Below the pieces are notes generated by a model. That model saw only the letters and a program-made list of their open reading frames with translations. It made no database searches and had not been told where the DNA came from. Positions 20,500 to 30,800 of a stretch of DNA of 38,022 nt are shown here, in pieces; positions within the stretch are counted from its first letter, which is position 1, and each line of letters begins with the position of its first letter. The position numbers and the translations under genes were made by a program. This DNA is from an uncultured Eubacteriales bacterium (GTDB lineage Bacteria; Bacillota; Clostridia; Oscillospirales; Acutalibacteraceae): NCBI GenBank assembly GCA_934552855.1, contig CAKTEU010000020.1, positions 1-38,022 of the forward strand, written 5' to 3'.

Positions 20500-21204
20500 A
20501 TGGCAATGTTAAAAGTTGAAGACATCAACGTTTATTACGGAAGCATTCACGCAATCAAGGACATCAGCTTTGAAGTTAACCAAGGCGAAATCGTTACCCT
20601 CATCGGTGCGAACGGCGCAGGCAAAAGCACAACGCTTCAAACCGTTTCCGGTCTTCTTCGTTCAAAGACCGGCTCAATAACCTTCCTTGACGAAAGAATT
20701 GACCACATTCCGGCGCACAAGCTTGTTTCAAAGGGTCTTGCGCAAGTTCCCGAAGGCAGACGAATCTTCCTTCAAATGTCCGTCATGGAAAACCTCCAAA
20801 TGGGCGCTTACACAAGCAAGGGCAACACAAAAGAAGACCTTGAAAACGTTTTTGAACGTTTCCCCCGTCTTAAGGAAAGAACGAACCAGGTTGCCGGAAC
20901 GCTCTCCGGCGGCGAGCAGCAAATGCTTGCAATGGGACGTGCGCTCATGAGCCGCCCGAAGCTTTTGATGCTTGACGAACCGTCAATGGGTCTTGCACCC
21001 ATCCTTGTTGAGCAGATTTTCGACATCATCAAGGAGCTTCACAAAGCAGGTTCAACCATTCTTCTCGTTGAACAGAACGCAGAAATGGCGCTGAAAGTTG
21101 CCGACAGAGCGTATGTTCTTGAATCGGGAAGAATCACCCTCACCGGAACCGGCGCAGAACTTGCCGCAAGCGATCAGATCAAAAAAGCTTATCTCGGCGG
21201 CTGA
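20500..21204 (+). CDS. livF: Branched-chain amino acid ABC transporter ATP-binding protein LivF
   Basis: 234 residues. Walker A GANGAGKS (36-43), signature LSGGEQQML, Walker B LLMLDEPSMGLAP, H-loop LLVEQNAEMAL, a standard LivF. AAGGAGG lies 9 nt before the ATG at 20500, with a second in-frame ATG two codons on. Last gene of the operon, followed by the terminator at 21216. Confidence 0.96.
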   Translation: MAMLKVEDINVYYGSIHAIKDISFEVNQGEIVTLIGANGAGKSTTLQTVSGLLRSKTGSITFLDERIDHIPAHKLVSKGLAQVPEGRRIFLQMSVMENLQMGAYTSKGNTKEDLENVFERFPRLKERTNQVAGTLSGGEQQMLAMGRALMSRPKLLMLDEPSMGLAPILVEQIFDIIKELHKAGSTILLVEQNAEMALKVADRAYVLESGRITLTGTGAELAASDQIKKAYLGG

Positions 21205-21215
21205 TAACGTAATAC

Positions 21216-21263
21216 AAATCAACCTCCTCGAAGTGTTCAAAAATACTTCGAGGAGGTTGATTT
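21216..21263. terminator. Bidirectional terminator after livF
   Basis: A perfect 19-bp stem (arms 21216-21234 and 21245-21263, core AACCTCCTCGAAGT) stands between convergent genes. T-runs are short (GATTTAATTT), but the stem is long. Confidence 0.75.
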
Positions 21264-21277
21264 AATTTAATGCCCAG

Positions 21278-21982
21278 TTACTTAATCTTGTCAGCTTTTA
21301 TCGCTTTTGCCGCCATGCTTTCGTACTCCTCAAGAGTAAAGCTTGTTTTCGGGTCACCGACCAAAAAGCTTTTCGGTGTATTTGAAACGTACTTTCCGTT
21401 TTCAAGCGTAAGCTTGCCTTGAACCGCCCCGGCAACGCAGTATGTTCTTTCCGGGTCGATGTATCCTTTCAGGCACTCGCCCTTCGGGTCAATTTTGTAT
21501 ACGGCAAAAATCACCTCGTCGCCGACAAAGGAAGGAATGTATCCGGAGTAACTGACAAACTGCGAAGTCAGGCTATCCGTTCCGCCGAACTCAAGAATAT
21601 CAACCGTTTCACTTTTAAAACTGCCTTTGAAAACTTCTTTGATTTTTACGGTTGAGCAGGTATAATAATCTTTCTTTTCCCCGTTATCAATTTCAATCGA
21701 CTTTGTTTTAACTACCGTTCCGCAAAGGAAGGAAAGCCTGCTGTCCAAAAACTTTTCGTCCTCGGTTTTATACATATCGACAGGTTCAATAAAAACCATT
21801 GCGTCCGGTTCACGTTCTTTTTGAACGGTTGTTTTTGGCACGGTTTCGGCTGTCAGTGCCGTGTTGTCCGTTTGATTTTTTGCGTTAATGCTTGTGGTTT
21901 TGTCCTTTGACGCATATACGATAAAGCAAATTGACGCAAGACAAAACACCGCTGTGAATAGCAATGCTGTTATTCTTTTCAT
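21278..21982 (-). CDS. Hypothetical exported protein of the sigma/anti-sigma operon
   Basis: 234 residues. An N-terminal signal or anchor helix (ITALLFTAVFCLASICFIV) is followed by a Thr/Asn/Lys linker and a globular extracytoplasmic domain (about 75-225): SFLCGTVVKTKSIEI, STVKIKEVFKGSF, VDILEFGG, VGDEVIFAVYKI, CVAGAVQGKL. The strand pattern suggests a small OB-like or beta-barrel domain. It is third in the operon after the sigma factor and the anti-sigma-like protein, so it is either the signal sensor partner or a regulated surface product. A fragment of a close paralogue lies at 23491-23591. No family recognised. Confidence 0.65.
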   Translation of the reverse strand: MKRITALLFTAVFCLASICFIVYASKDKTTSINAKNQTDNTALTAETVPKTTVQKEREPDAMVFIEPVDMYKTEDEKFLDSRLSFLCGTVVKTKSIEIDNGEKKDYYTCSTVKIKEVFKGSFKSETVDILEFGGTDSLTSQFVSYSGYIPSFVGDEVIFAVYKIDPKGECLKGYIDPERTYCVAGAVQGKLTLENGKYVSNTPKSFLVGDPKTSFTLEEYESMAAKAIKADKIK

Positions 21983-22036
21983 AGTTTTATCCTCCTGTTT
22001 TACGGCAACCGTCTTTACCGTAAAAACAGCGGACAG

Positions 22037-22741
22037 TCACCTTGTTTTAAAAAATTCCGTCAACTGAGAAAGCAAAATCGGCATTTGAATTACATAATAA
22101 TTTTCACCCGATTTATAAACGGCTGTGTATCCGCCGTCACTGCGGTAAACATCCGCATTAACGCCCGAAAGTTCAGGCAAAGTCAGATTCTCACCGTCAA
22201 TCGGTCGGATTTTTTTTTCGACTGTGAGAGTACAATTTTTCTCTTTGTACACAAAAGAAATCTTGATTATCTTTTCTTCCTCTGCAATGTCTAAAAAGCC
22301 CGTTTTAGCTGTTTCGGCTTTAACCGAAAGAATGCTGCACTCTTTTGTGAACAACGCTTCGGGAAGCTTTGCCGAACCGTAACCGCTTTTCTCAAGCACC
22401 GAATACACCTCTTTGGCGGCATTGTTTTCGGCCTCGGGTTTCGGCTTTTGAACGTTCAGCCATACCGAAAGCGTGATTACAAGCACTGCGGCAACAGCTG
22501 CGGCCGCGGTGAGCCATTTTATAATTCTCCTGTTCTTTAGCTTTTCATCGGTATCCTCCCCTTTCGTTTTTCCCTTTTTGAGCCTGTTAATTTCGTCAAG
22601 ACAGCTTTCAATAAGTTCGGTGTTCATCTCTTCCTCCGGCTTTGAAAGCTCCTCTTCAATAATTTCCGAAAGCTCTTTTTCGGTGAGTGCGTCCTCGCCG
22701 TCCTTTGAAAAAAGCTTCAAATAATCATTATCTTTATTCAC
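22037..22741 (-). CDS. Membrane-bound anti-sigma-factor-like protein
   Basis: The GTG at 22741 has AGGAGG 10 nt upstream, whereas the longer frame from the ATG at 22765 would read through that ribosome site; I take 22741 (234 residues). The N-terminal cytoplasmic part (1-72) is acidic and helical (DALTEKELSEIIEEEL, MNTELIESCLDEINRL), one membrane helix spans about 73-96, and the rest is an external beta-rich domain ending SGENYYVIQMP. Topology and position directly behind an ECF sigma gene are those of a transmembrane anti-sigma factor. No zinc-binding HxxxCxxC motif is seen. The N-terminal part is duplicated at 24417-24537. Confidence 0.7.
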   Translation of the reverse strand: MNKDNDYLKLFSKDGEDALTEKELSEIIEEELSKPEEEMNTELIESCLDEINRLKKGKTKGEDTDEKLKNRRIIKWLTAAAAVAAVLVITLSVWLNVQKPKPEAENNAAKEVYSVLEKSGYGSAKLPEALFTKECSILSVKAETAKTGFLDIAEEEKIIKISFVYKEKNCTLTVEKKIRPIDGENLTLPELSGVNADVYRSDGGYTAVYKSGENYYVIQMPILLSQLTEFFKTR

Positions 22742-22823
22742 TTTACGTTTTCCTCCTGCGGTCATCTATATAGTCTCTGAATATCAAAAACGTTCCATAA
22801 AAATTTTGCACAAATCGTATCTG

Positions 22824-23375
22824 CTATTTTTGTCGGTTTTCAACATAAGTTTTCGCAAATTCTTTAGCCTTGATTTTGAGCCGAAAAATCTTCTTTCTGA
22901 CGTTCGACTCCGTTGTGTCAAACTTTAAGGCAATTTCTTTCGCTTTCTTTTTCAAAACGAACCGCTCACGAAAAAGAAATGTTTCCTCCTTTGAAAGGCT
23001 TTTTAAGAAGTCGCCTTTTGCCAAAAGCAGATCTTCCTCGGAAAGTTCGGTTTCGTCAAAAACTTCCGCTTTTTCGTCCGGAACGGTTGCGACAAGTTCA
23101 TCGGTCAGCGAAACGACGTTTTCACTTTTTCTTTTGGTGTCTTTATAAATGTCGCTTATTTTGTTGTTTGCAACCTTCGTCAGCCACGCTTTTGGGTAGA
23201 CGATTGTTTTTTCGCTTTCAAGCACAAGCAAAAGGTCAAGAAAAACGTCCTGAACGCAGTCGTTCACCCTGTCGGGTAAGCTTTGAAGCTTGAAGGCACA
23301 AAATTTTCTTATGTAAGGCTCATGCTCTTTCCAGAGTTTTTCTGCCGAGCGCCTTGCCTCGTCTTTCATTTTCAT
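22824..23375 (-). CDS. ECF-type RNA polymerase sigma factor
   Basis: 183 residues with two sigma regions. Region 2 (about 12-80) contains DRVNDCVQDVFLDLLL and AWLTKVANNKISDIYKD, the core-binding and -10-recognition helices. Region 4 (about 128-175) contains SKEETFLFRERFVLKKKAKE and TTESNVRKKIFRLKIKAKE, the HTH that reads the -35 box. A linker rich in Asp/Glu joins them, and no region 1.1 or 3 is present. It is likely held inactive by the membrane protein encoded next. Start at 23375 (ATG AAA ATG), preceded by an AAGGGGA ribosome site. A second copy with a 394-bp internal deletion lies at 24538-24771. Confidence 0.9.
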   Translation of the reverse strand: MKMKDEARRSAEKLWKEHEPYIRKFCAFKLQSLPDRVNDCVQDVFLDLLLVLESEKTIVYPKAWLTKVANNKISDIYKDTKRKSENVVSLTDELVATVPDEKAEVFDETELSEEDLLLAKGDFLKSLSKEETFLFRERFVLKKKAKEIALKFDTTESNVRKKIFRLKIKAKEFAKTYVENRQK

Positions 23376-23410
23376 TAAAAGATCCCCTTAAAAAGGTATT
23401 TATCAAAAAC

Positions 23411-23440
23411 AGCATATCATATTATACTGCCGAAAGTCAA
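23411..23440 (-). promoter_or_regulatory. Promoter of the sigma-factor operon
   Basis: TTGACT (23440-23435), an 18-bp spacer and TATGCT (23416-23411) on the minus strand. The duplicated copy near 24824 has TATACT at the same place. No obvious ECF-type GAAC promoter is seen. Confidence 0.45.
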
Positions 23441-23480
23441 ATAAAAAATCCCTCGAAGTTAGAAGCTTCGAGGAATTTTT
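23441..23480. terminator. Bidirectional terminator upstream of the sigma operon
   Basis: CCTCGAAG / CTTCGAGG (23451-23458, 23466-23473) with T-runs on both strands. It ends the truncated gene at 23491 and separates it from the sigma promoter. Confidence 0.7.
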
Positions 23481-23490
23481 CGTTTATGTT

Positions 23491-23591
23491 TTACTTTTTC
23501 GCAAGCTCTCTGTATTCCTCAAGAGTAAAGCTTGTTTTCGGGTCACCGACCAAAAAGCTTTTCGGTGTATTTGAAACGTACTTTCCGTTTT
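23491..23591 (-). pseudogene. C-terminal fragment of a paralogue of the exported protein at 21278
   Basis: About 33 codons on the minus strand read through KSFLVGDPKTSFTLEEYRELAKK and stop. From 23515 to 23591 the DNA is almost identical to 21326-21402, the end of the third gene of the sigma operon, but the last residues differ (ELAKK instead of SMAAKAIKADKIK), so it came from a sister gene. The rest of that gene is gone. The stretch 23592-23749 holds no recognised gene. Confidence 0.7.
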
Positions 23592-23749
23592 TTCGTGATT
23601 TTCATATCAAAAATGATTTGCGATTCTTGAAGCAACACCGCACAAATAAGGCACACGCCTTGATTGAATATGTTTCCGTCATGCTGCGCAAAAAATTCTT
23701 GATTTACGAAAGCAAACCTGCGAGTTCTTGTACAACCTGACGAAAAATT

Positions 23750-24229
23750 TTACTTCGCACTCCGCACACCCCTATTGAGCGGTATTGCCTTAATAAAAAA
23801 TGCGGATAAAAACATATTTGTTGCTGTCAACAATATTAACATAACCCACAAGATCCACGACCAAGGTGCAAAAGAATAATCTTTCCATGGTGGAACTTCG
23901 CCGAAGAGACTTCCTTGGTGTTCAATAAAAGGTAAGTAAGCAAAGATTATTATTGAAACTATTGTTAAAAATGAATTTATTGCTGAAAATGCTTTAAATT
24001 TTCGTTCCTTGCTGTTTTTGAAATAGTATATACCCGAAACGAGCGAAAAGGCAGAAAAAACGATTATAAGGAACATAGCTAAAAATCCTAATGCGTTGTT
24101 TTTTTCAAACAACAAAAAAACCGGATGGAACAAACGACTTACTATTGGCACCCAATTGTATATCAAAACGAGAAACGCATATACATTTGCAGAAATATTA
24201 AGTGCAAACATTATTTTGCTTTTTTTCAT
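23750..24229 (-). CDS. Hypothetical four-helix membrane protein
   Basis: 159 residues from the ATG at 24229 (GAAGG 8 nt upstream; an in-frame GTG lies three codons earlier). Four hydrophobic segments, about 8-26, 48-70, 80-100 and 122-147, with a short basic tail (LNRGVRSAK). The third loop has EHQGSLFGEVPPWKDYSFAPW. No family is recognised. It lies between remnants of the duplicated sigma operon, so it may have come in with, or been spared by, that rearrangement. Base composition is more AT-rich than the neighbours. Confidence 0.6.
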   Translation of the reverse strand: MKKSKIMFALNISANVYAFLVLIYNWVPIVSRLFHPVFLLFEKNNALGFLAMFLIIVFSAFSLVSGIYYFKNSKERKFKAFSAINSFLTIVSIIIFAYLPFIEHQGSLFGEVPPWKDYSFAPWSWILWVMLILLTATNMFLSAFFIKAIPLNRGVRSAK

Positions 24230-24255
24230 GACCTTCACCTTCTTATTAATGATGG

Positions 24256-24416
24256 TTAATTGGCAACAAATGGCACTCCTTGATATCTGCTAAATTTGTA
24301 TAAAACTTCTGCAGAATATTTTGCTGCGTTTTTCAATGTGGTTTTCGCAAAGGAAGTCCATTTGGCTTGGTTATTTGTGTTATTGCAATCGCCAATTAAT
24401 GCATATGCCGACAGAG
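24256..24416 (-). pseudogene. C-terminal fragment of an unknown protein
   Basis: A minus-strand frame without a start encodes LSAYALIGDCNNTNNQAKW then TSFAKTTLKNAAKYSAEVLY and ends at TAA (24256-24258). It begins at the junction with the duplicated anti-sigma segment (24416/24417), so the 5' part was cut away by that event. It is the same strand as, and directly upstream of, the four-helix gene. Confidence 0.45.
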
Positions 24417-24837
24417 CTCCGGCTTTGAAAGCTCCTCTTCAATAATTTCCGAAAGCTCTTTTTCGGTGAGTGCGTCCTCGCCGTCCTTTAAAAAAAGCTT
24501 CAAATAATCATTATCTTTATTCACTTTACGTTTTCCTCCTGCGGTCATCTATATAGTCTCTGAATATCAAAAACGTTCCATAAAAATTTTGCACAAATCG
24601 TATCTGCTATTTTTGTCGGTTTTCAACATAAGCTTTCGCAAATTCTTTAGCCTTGATTTTGAGCCGAAAAACCCTTTTTCTGACGTTCGACTCCGTTGTG
24701 CCAAGCTTTAAGGCAATTTCCAAAGTTTTTCTGCCGAGCGCCTTGCCTCATCTTTCATTTTCATTAAAAGATTCCCTTAAAAAGGTATTTGTCAAAAACA
24801 GTATATCACATTATACTGCCGAAAGTCAAATAAAAAA
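24417..24837 (-). pseudogene. Duplicated, deleted copy of the sigma / anti-sigma junction
   Basis: 24417-24720 repeats 22634-22937 and 24721-24837 repeats 23332-23448 with only scattered changes. It carries the first roughly 36 codons of the anti-sigma gene, the intergenic gap, the end of the sigma gene, and, after a 394-bp deletion, its first codons and promoter. The deletion is not a multiple of three and removes most of sigma regions 2 and 4, so neither gene can work. Confidence 0.9.
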
Positions 24838-24873
24838 ACACCGCCAAAAGTACCTTTCGATACCAAGGCGGTG
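24831..24873 (-). terminator. Terminator of the giant Ig-like gene
   Basis: On the minus strand CACCGCC pairs with GGCGGTG (24873-24867 with 24845-24839) around an inner TACCTTTCGATA-type loop, followed by TTTTTTTA. Confidence 0.8.
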
Positions 24874-24890
24874 ATTTTTATGTATTGATT

Positions 24891-27800
24891 TTATTTTACC
24901 GTAACGCTGCAGGTATCCATGAACGAGCCTTCTGCAGTTTTAACGCTGATTACGGCTGTACCTTTTCCTTTTGCGGTAACGTTGCCGTTTGCGTCAACCG
25001 TTACAACGGAAGTATCGCTTGACTTCCAGGTGACGTTTTTGTTGCTTGCTCCGGCGGGAAGAATTTCAAGCGTAAGCTTTACACTCTTTGCACCGACGGT
25101 GAGCGAAAGTGAACTTTCCTTAATGTTCACACCGGTAACTTTTCTTGTAACCTTAACCGTGCAAACTGCCGAAACGGCCGAATTGGTTTTACTCCTGACG
25201 GTAATTTTTGCTTCACCGACGGAAAGTGCGGTAACAACGCCGTTTTGATCAACCTTTGCAACCTTTTCGTTGCTGCTGCTCCAAACAACCTCTTTCGTTG
25301 TTGCGTTCTTCGGTTCATATGAAGCCGAAAGAGTTGCTTTTTCACCTTCAGAAAGCGTTTTTGAAGCCGCCGAAAGAGTAAGCTTTGTAATACTCTGAGT
25401 GACCGTTACGCGGCAAATTCCTGTAACACCATCAGCGGTTTTTGCAAAAATCGTTGCCGTTCCCGCTCCCTTTGCGGTTACAACGCCGGCTGTGCTGACT
25501 GTTGCAACGGCTTTGTCGCTTGAGGTATAAGTGAGCGTTTTAAAGCTTGTGTCGGACGGAAGAACCGTTGCTTTGAGAGTCAGGGTTTTTCCGTTCTCAA
25601 GCGTATATGCATCTTTTTCAAACTTAACGCTTTCGGCGTGTTTGCTGACTGTAACGGTGCATTTTGCAGAAACACCGTCGCCGGATTTTACGGTGATTAC
25701 TGCCGTTCCGATTGAAGCGGCTTTGACAACGCCGTTTGAAACCGTTGCAACACTTGTATTACTGCTTTCCCATGTTACAGCCTTGTTAGTTGCATTTGAC
25801 GGAAGGACAGAAGCGGTAACGGTTTCGCTTTCGCCCTTTTGCAGCGCAAGAGCGGTTTTGCTGAGTTTAATTGACGTAGCCTTTTGCTTAACCGTGAACT
25901 TGAATGCCTTTGTTGCACGGCCGCAATGCGAAGTTACCGTTACGGTACATTCACCAACAGAAAGCGGAGTTACAACGCCGTTTTTGTCAACAGATGCAAC
26001 CTTTGCGTCGGACGATTTGAACGTTACGTCCTTATACGTTGCGCCGGACGGAGAAACCTGAGCCTTAACGGTGAATTTTTCGCCGACCCAAGCGGTATCT
26101 CTTGTTCCGCTGAGCGTGATAAGGCTTGCCGGAACAAGAACTTCAACCGTAACTTTTCCAACAACGGTGTTGTCTTTGTTCTTGACAAGGATATCGGTTT
26201 TTCCGACCGCAACGGCCTTGATTGTTCCGTTTGAATCAACGGTTGCCGCACGCGGATTTGAGCTGCTCCAATAGATTTCCTTATTCTCTGCGTCAACAGG
26301 AATGATTGATGCATTGACTTTTATGCTTTCGCCAAGGGCAAGAACCGCATTTACCACACTAAGCTCCACACGTTTAACGCCCTTGTATACGGTTACCGAA
26401 GCAGAAGCGGTATATCCGCCGTCAACGGTTTTGACGGTGATTGTTGCTTTGCCGACTTTTTTTGCCGTGATAACACCGTTTGTGTCAACCGAAACGATGT
26501 CTCCTGCACTTGTTGACCAAGTGAGCTTTTTGTTTCCGGCCGATTGCGGAAGAACGTTTGCGGTGAGCGTTCTCTGTGTTCCGTCAGAAAGCGTGATTTC
26601 TTTTGGCAAAAGAGTTACACCGGAAACCGGAACATTGACGTTTACGGTGATTTTTGCGCCCTTTGCGCCGTCAACGGTGGTTGCGGTGATTACCGCACTG
26701 CCGCCGGAAACAGCCTTAATAACGCCGCTTTCGTCAACCGAAACAACGGCCGAATTTGAAGTTGACCACTTGACAGCCTTGTTTGAAGCGTTTTCCGGAA
26801 GAACCGTTGCTTTGAGTGTTGCCGATTGACCAAGATTAAGTTTGACCTCGCTTGCGTCAAATCTTACCGAGCTTACATGTTTGAGAACGTTAACGGTGCA
26901 TTTTGCAACTTTTCCGCCTTCAACTGTTCTGACTGTGATTACTGCCGTTCCGGAAGAAACAGCCTTGATGTTTCCGTTTTTGTCAACCGTTGCAACCTTT
27001 TTGTCGCTGCTGCTCCATTTAACGCTGCGGTTTTTCGCATTGGCGGGAAGTACGGTTGCTTTAAGCTTTTTGGCTGTGCCCTCATAAAGAGAGAGAGTTT
27101 TTGAAGAAAGTTTGACCGAAGTCGGAACGGGAATAACCGTGACGGTGCAAGTTGCGGTTTTTCCGTTTTCTGTTTCGGCGGTGATTTTTACTTTGCCGCC
27201 GGCAACGCCGGTAACAACGCCGTTTTCATTCACCGTTGCAACCTTTTTGTTGCTTGTTGACCATGTAAGGGTTTTGTCGGTTGCATTAGCCGGAAGAACG
27301 GTATAGCCGATTCTTACACGATAGCCTGACTTCACGGTAAAGCTTTCTTTATCGAGTGTTACCGATTCGGCTTTGATTACAACAGAAACGCTGCATTTTG
27401 CTTTGAACGAGCCTTCCTCAGTAACCGCTGTGATTACGGTTTTTCCGGCTCTTTTTGCCGTAACAACGCCGTTTTTGTCAACAGATGCAACCTTTGAGTT
27501 GCCCGAACGCCAAATGACGTTTTTGTTTGAAGCGTTCTTCGGCAGTACGGTTGCTTTAAGGGTATATGACGAACCGGGAGTAAGAGTAACATTTCTTCTT
27601 GAAATTTTTATTCCGGTAACCTTTTTGACAACGTTAACGGTGCAAACCGCACTAAAGCCGCCGTCAACGGTTGTGATTGTGATTTTTGCAGTACCTTTTC
27701 CAACCGCTTTGACAACGCCGCCATTTGTGACAACGGCAACCTTTTTGTTGCTTGTTGACCACTTGATGTTCGGGTTGGTCGGATTAGCCGGTTTAATTTT

Positions 27801-30800
27801 ATAATTGAGCTTGAAGCTTTCGCCCGGCTCAACGGTTTTGCTTTTTGCGTCAAGTTTAATGCTTTTAACTGAGCGAACGACATATACCCGGCAGCTGCAT
27901 TTGAATGAGCCGTCCTTTGTTGTTGCGGTAATCACGGCCGAACCGAGTGATTTTGCCGTAACTTTACCCGTTGCGGAAACATCGGCAACGTCATAATCGC
28001 TTGACTTCCATATGACCTCTTTGTTCGTTGCGGTTTTCGGTCTGACAACAGCGGAAAGAGCCGCCGTTTTTCCGATTCCGAGCGTCATTGAAGTTTTGTT
28101 CATCTTTACGCCCTTGACCGGCATAATAACGTTAACGCTGCATGAGGTTTTGAATTTTCCGTCCGGAGTGGTAACAGTGATTTTAACCTTTCCGGTTTTA
28201 AGGCCGGTAACAACACCGTTTGAAGAAACGGTTGCAATCGAAGTATCATTTAACGACCAATGAAGCGTTTTGTTGGTTGCGTTCGCCGGAAGGGTTGTAT
28301 ATTTAAGCTTTGTTTTTTCGCCGACTCTTGCATTGAAAGATTTTTGCGCAAAAGTAACTTTTGTAATCTTTTGTGTGATTGTTACACGGCACGAAGTATA
28401 AACGCCGCTGCCGTCAGCCGCTGTTGCCTTTATCACTGCCGAACCGGCCGAAACGCCCGTAACAACGCCTCTTGAAGAAACTTTTGCAATTTTTGCGTCG
28501 GATGAAGTCCATGTTATGCTCTTATCGGAAGCGTTTGAAGGCTTAACCGTTGCGGTGAGCGTTTTTGAAACTCCGGCATCCATTGTTATTGAAGCAAAGT
28601 TAAGGCTCACGCTCGTTGCAAGCTGAACAACTTCAACAAGGCAATATGCTTTTTTGCCGCCCTCATGGCTTGTTGCGGTGATGATTGTGTCACCGATTTT
28701 TTTGCCGGTGATTTGACCCGCCGCATTGACCGAAGCGATGCTTTCGTCTTTTGATGACCATGTGTATTCGCGATCTTCGGCATTATCCGGAAGAACGGTT
28801 GCGGTTACAACGGTTTTTCCGCCTTTTGCAACGGTAACTTTTTTGCTGTTGATTTTGATTCCGGTAACCGGAACATAAACCGTAACACTGCAATAAGCGG
28901 TCCTTCCGCCTTCAACTGTGGTTACCGTTATTGTTGTTGTTCCGGCCGTGAGACCGGAAACGATTCCGGCAGAGTTGACCGTTGCAACTTTCGGGTTTGA
29001 GGATTCCCATTTAAGGCCTTTGTTTCCTGCGTCGGCAGGAACAACGGTTGCAACAAGCGGAAGAGCCTGATCAACGGCAATTCTTGCCGTTACACGGTCA
29101 AGCTTGACCCCCGTTACGTTTTGCGAAACGTCAACTTTGCATTTTGCCGTATAGCCGCCGTCAGCCGTTGTTGCGGTGATTACAGCCGAACCGTTTGAAA
29201 CGCCGGTAACAACGCCGGACGCAGAAACCTTTGCAATACCGGGTGCGCTTGAAATCCATGTTACGTTTTTATTTGAAGCGTTTGAAGGAGAAATTGTTGC
29301 GTCAAGGGTGAATATTTCGTTTTTGCCAAGTACAATTTCTTTTGCATTAAGTTTGATTCCCGTAACGCCGATTTTGTTGCCGACAATAACGGTACACTGA
29401 GATTTATATCCGCCGTCTGCCGTTGTTGCGGTGATTACGGCCGTACCGTTTGCAACGCCGGTAACAACGCCGGAGCTGCTGACAACGGCAACGTCTTTAT
29501 TGTTTGTTGACCATGTTACCGCTTTGTTTGTTGCCGTTGAGGGAATAACCGAGGCGGTGAGGGTTGTTGTTTGGGTTTTATAGATTGAAACGGTTTTCGG
29601 TTCAACCGAAATGCCCGAAACTTTTTGCGTAACAGTAACGTCGCAATAATCAGTAAGTGCGCCGTTATCGGTTTTGCAGGTAATTCTGCATTTTCCGCCG
29701 GCAACGGCAGTAACAACGCCGTTTGAAGAAACCGTTGCAACGCTTTCATTCGATGAAATCCAGGTTACGGTTTTGATTGTTGCATTTGAAGGACCCACGC
29801 TTTCGGTAATTCTAAAGCTTGTTCCGGCCTCAACCGTTTTTGTTTTCGGAGAGATTGCTACGGAAGTTACGGGGATTACAACCTTAACTTCACACGAAGC
29901 ACTGTAGCCGCCGTCTGCCGTTACGCAAGTTACAATTGCCGTTCCGACGGTTTTTCCGGTGAGGGTTCCGTCGCTTGAAACGTCAACAATGTTTGTGTTG
30001 CTCGACTTCCATGTTACGGCTTTGTTTGTTGCGTAATCGGGTGTAACCTTTGCGGTAAGCTTTGCGGTTTTGTTAACGCTGACAACCGCTGTTTGCGGAA
30101 GTTCAACGCCGGTAACGCCTGCGGTGACGGTGACAGTGCAAACGCTGCTTCTTCCGCTTCCGTCAAGAGCAGTTGCTTTTATTGAAGTTTTTCCGGGGTA
30201 TACGCCTTTAACAACACCGTTTTGGTCAACGGTTGCAACTTTTACGTCTCCGCTGAGCCACGAAACGTCGTTATACTGAGAAGTTGAGGTTGTGACCGTT
30301 GCTTTGAGCGCAGAAGTTTGACCGACTTTGATGTTGAGCGTTGTCGGTTCAACGGCAACGGAAAGCGCAGAATTTTCAACCCTTACATATATTTCTTTTG
30401 AAATATTGCTTCCGTCGGTGGTTTTTGCGGTTATTTTGCATTCGCCTTTTTTCTTTGCATTGATAACGCCGGAGGTGCTGACTTCACAAACGGAAGTATC
30501 GCTTGAGGACCAGTCGATAACCTGGTTTCCTGCGTCCTTGGGAGTTACGGAAACGCTGATTTTTTCGCTTTTTGAGCCGGGAATGATTACAACTTTTTCC
30601 GGCGAAACCGAAATTGACGAAATCATCGGCTTGACTTCAACCTTGAATGAGCCGGAGATATCGCTGCCGTCGGTTGTTTTATATGTTATTGTTGCCGTTC
30701 CAACCTTGAGGAACTTTACGGTTGCGGAAGAAATTGAATCAACAATTCCGTTTGAAGAAACGGATACAACAGAAGGGTTGGAGCTTGTCCAAACAAGTTC

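Noticed and set aside
23592..23749. Possible gene remnant between the paralogue fragment and the four-helix gene
   Set aside because: Short open stretches exist on both strands, but there is no start, ribosome site or recognisable motif.
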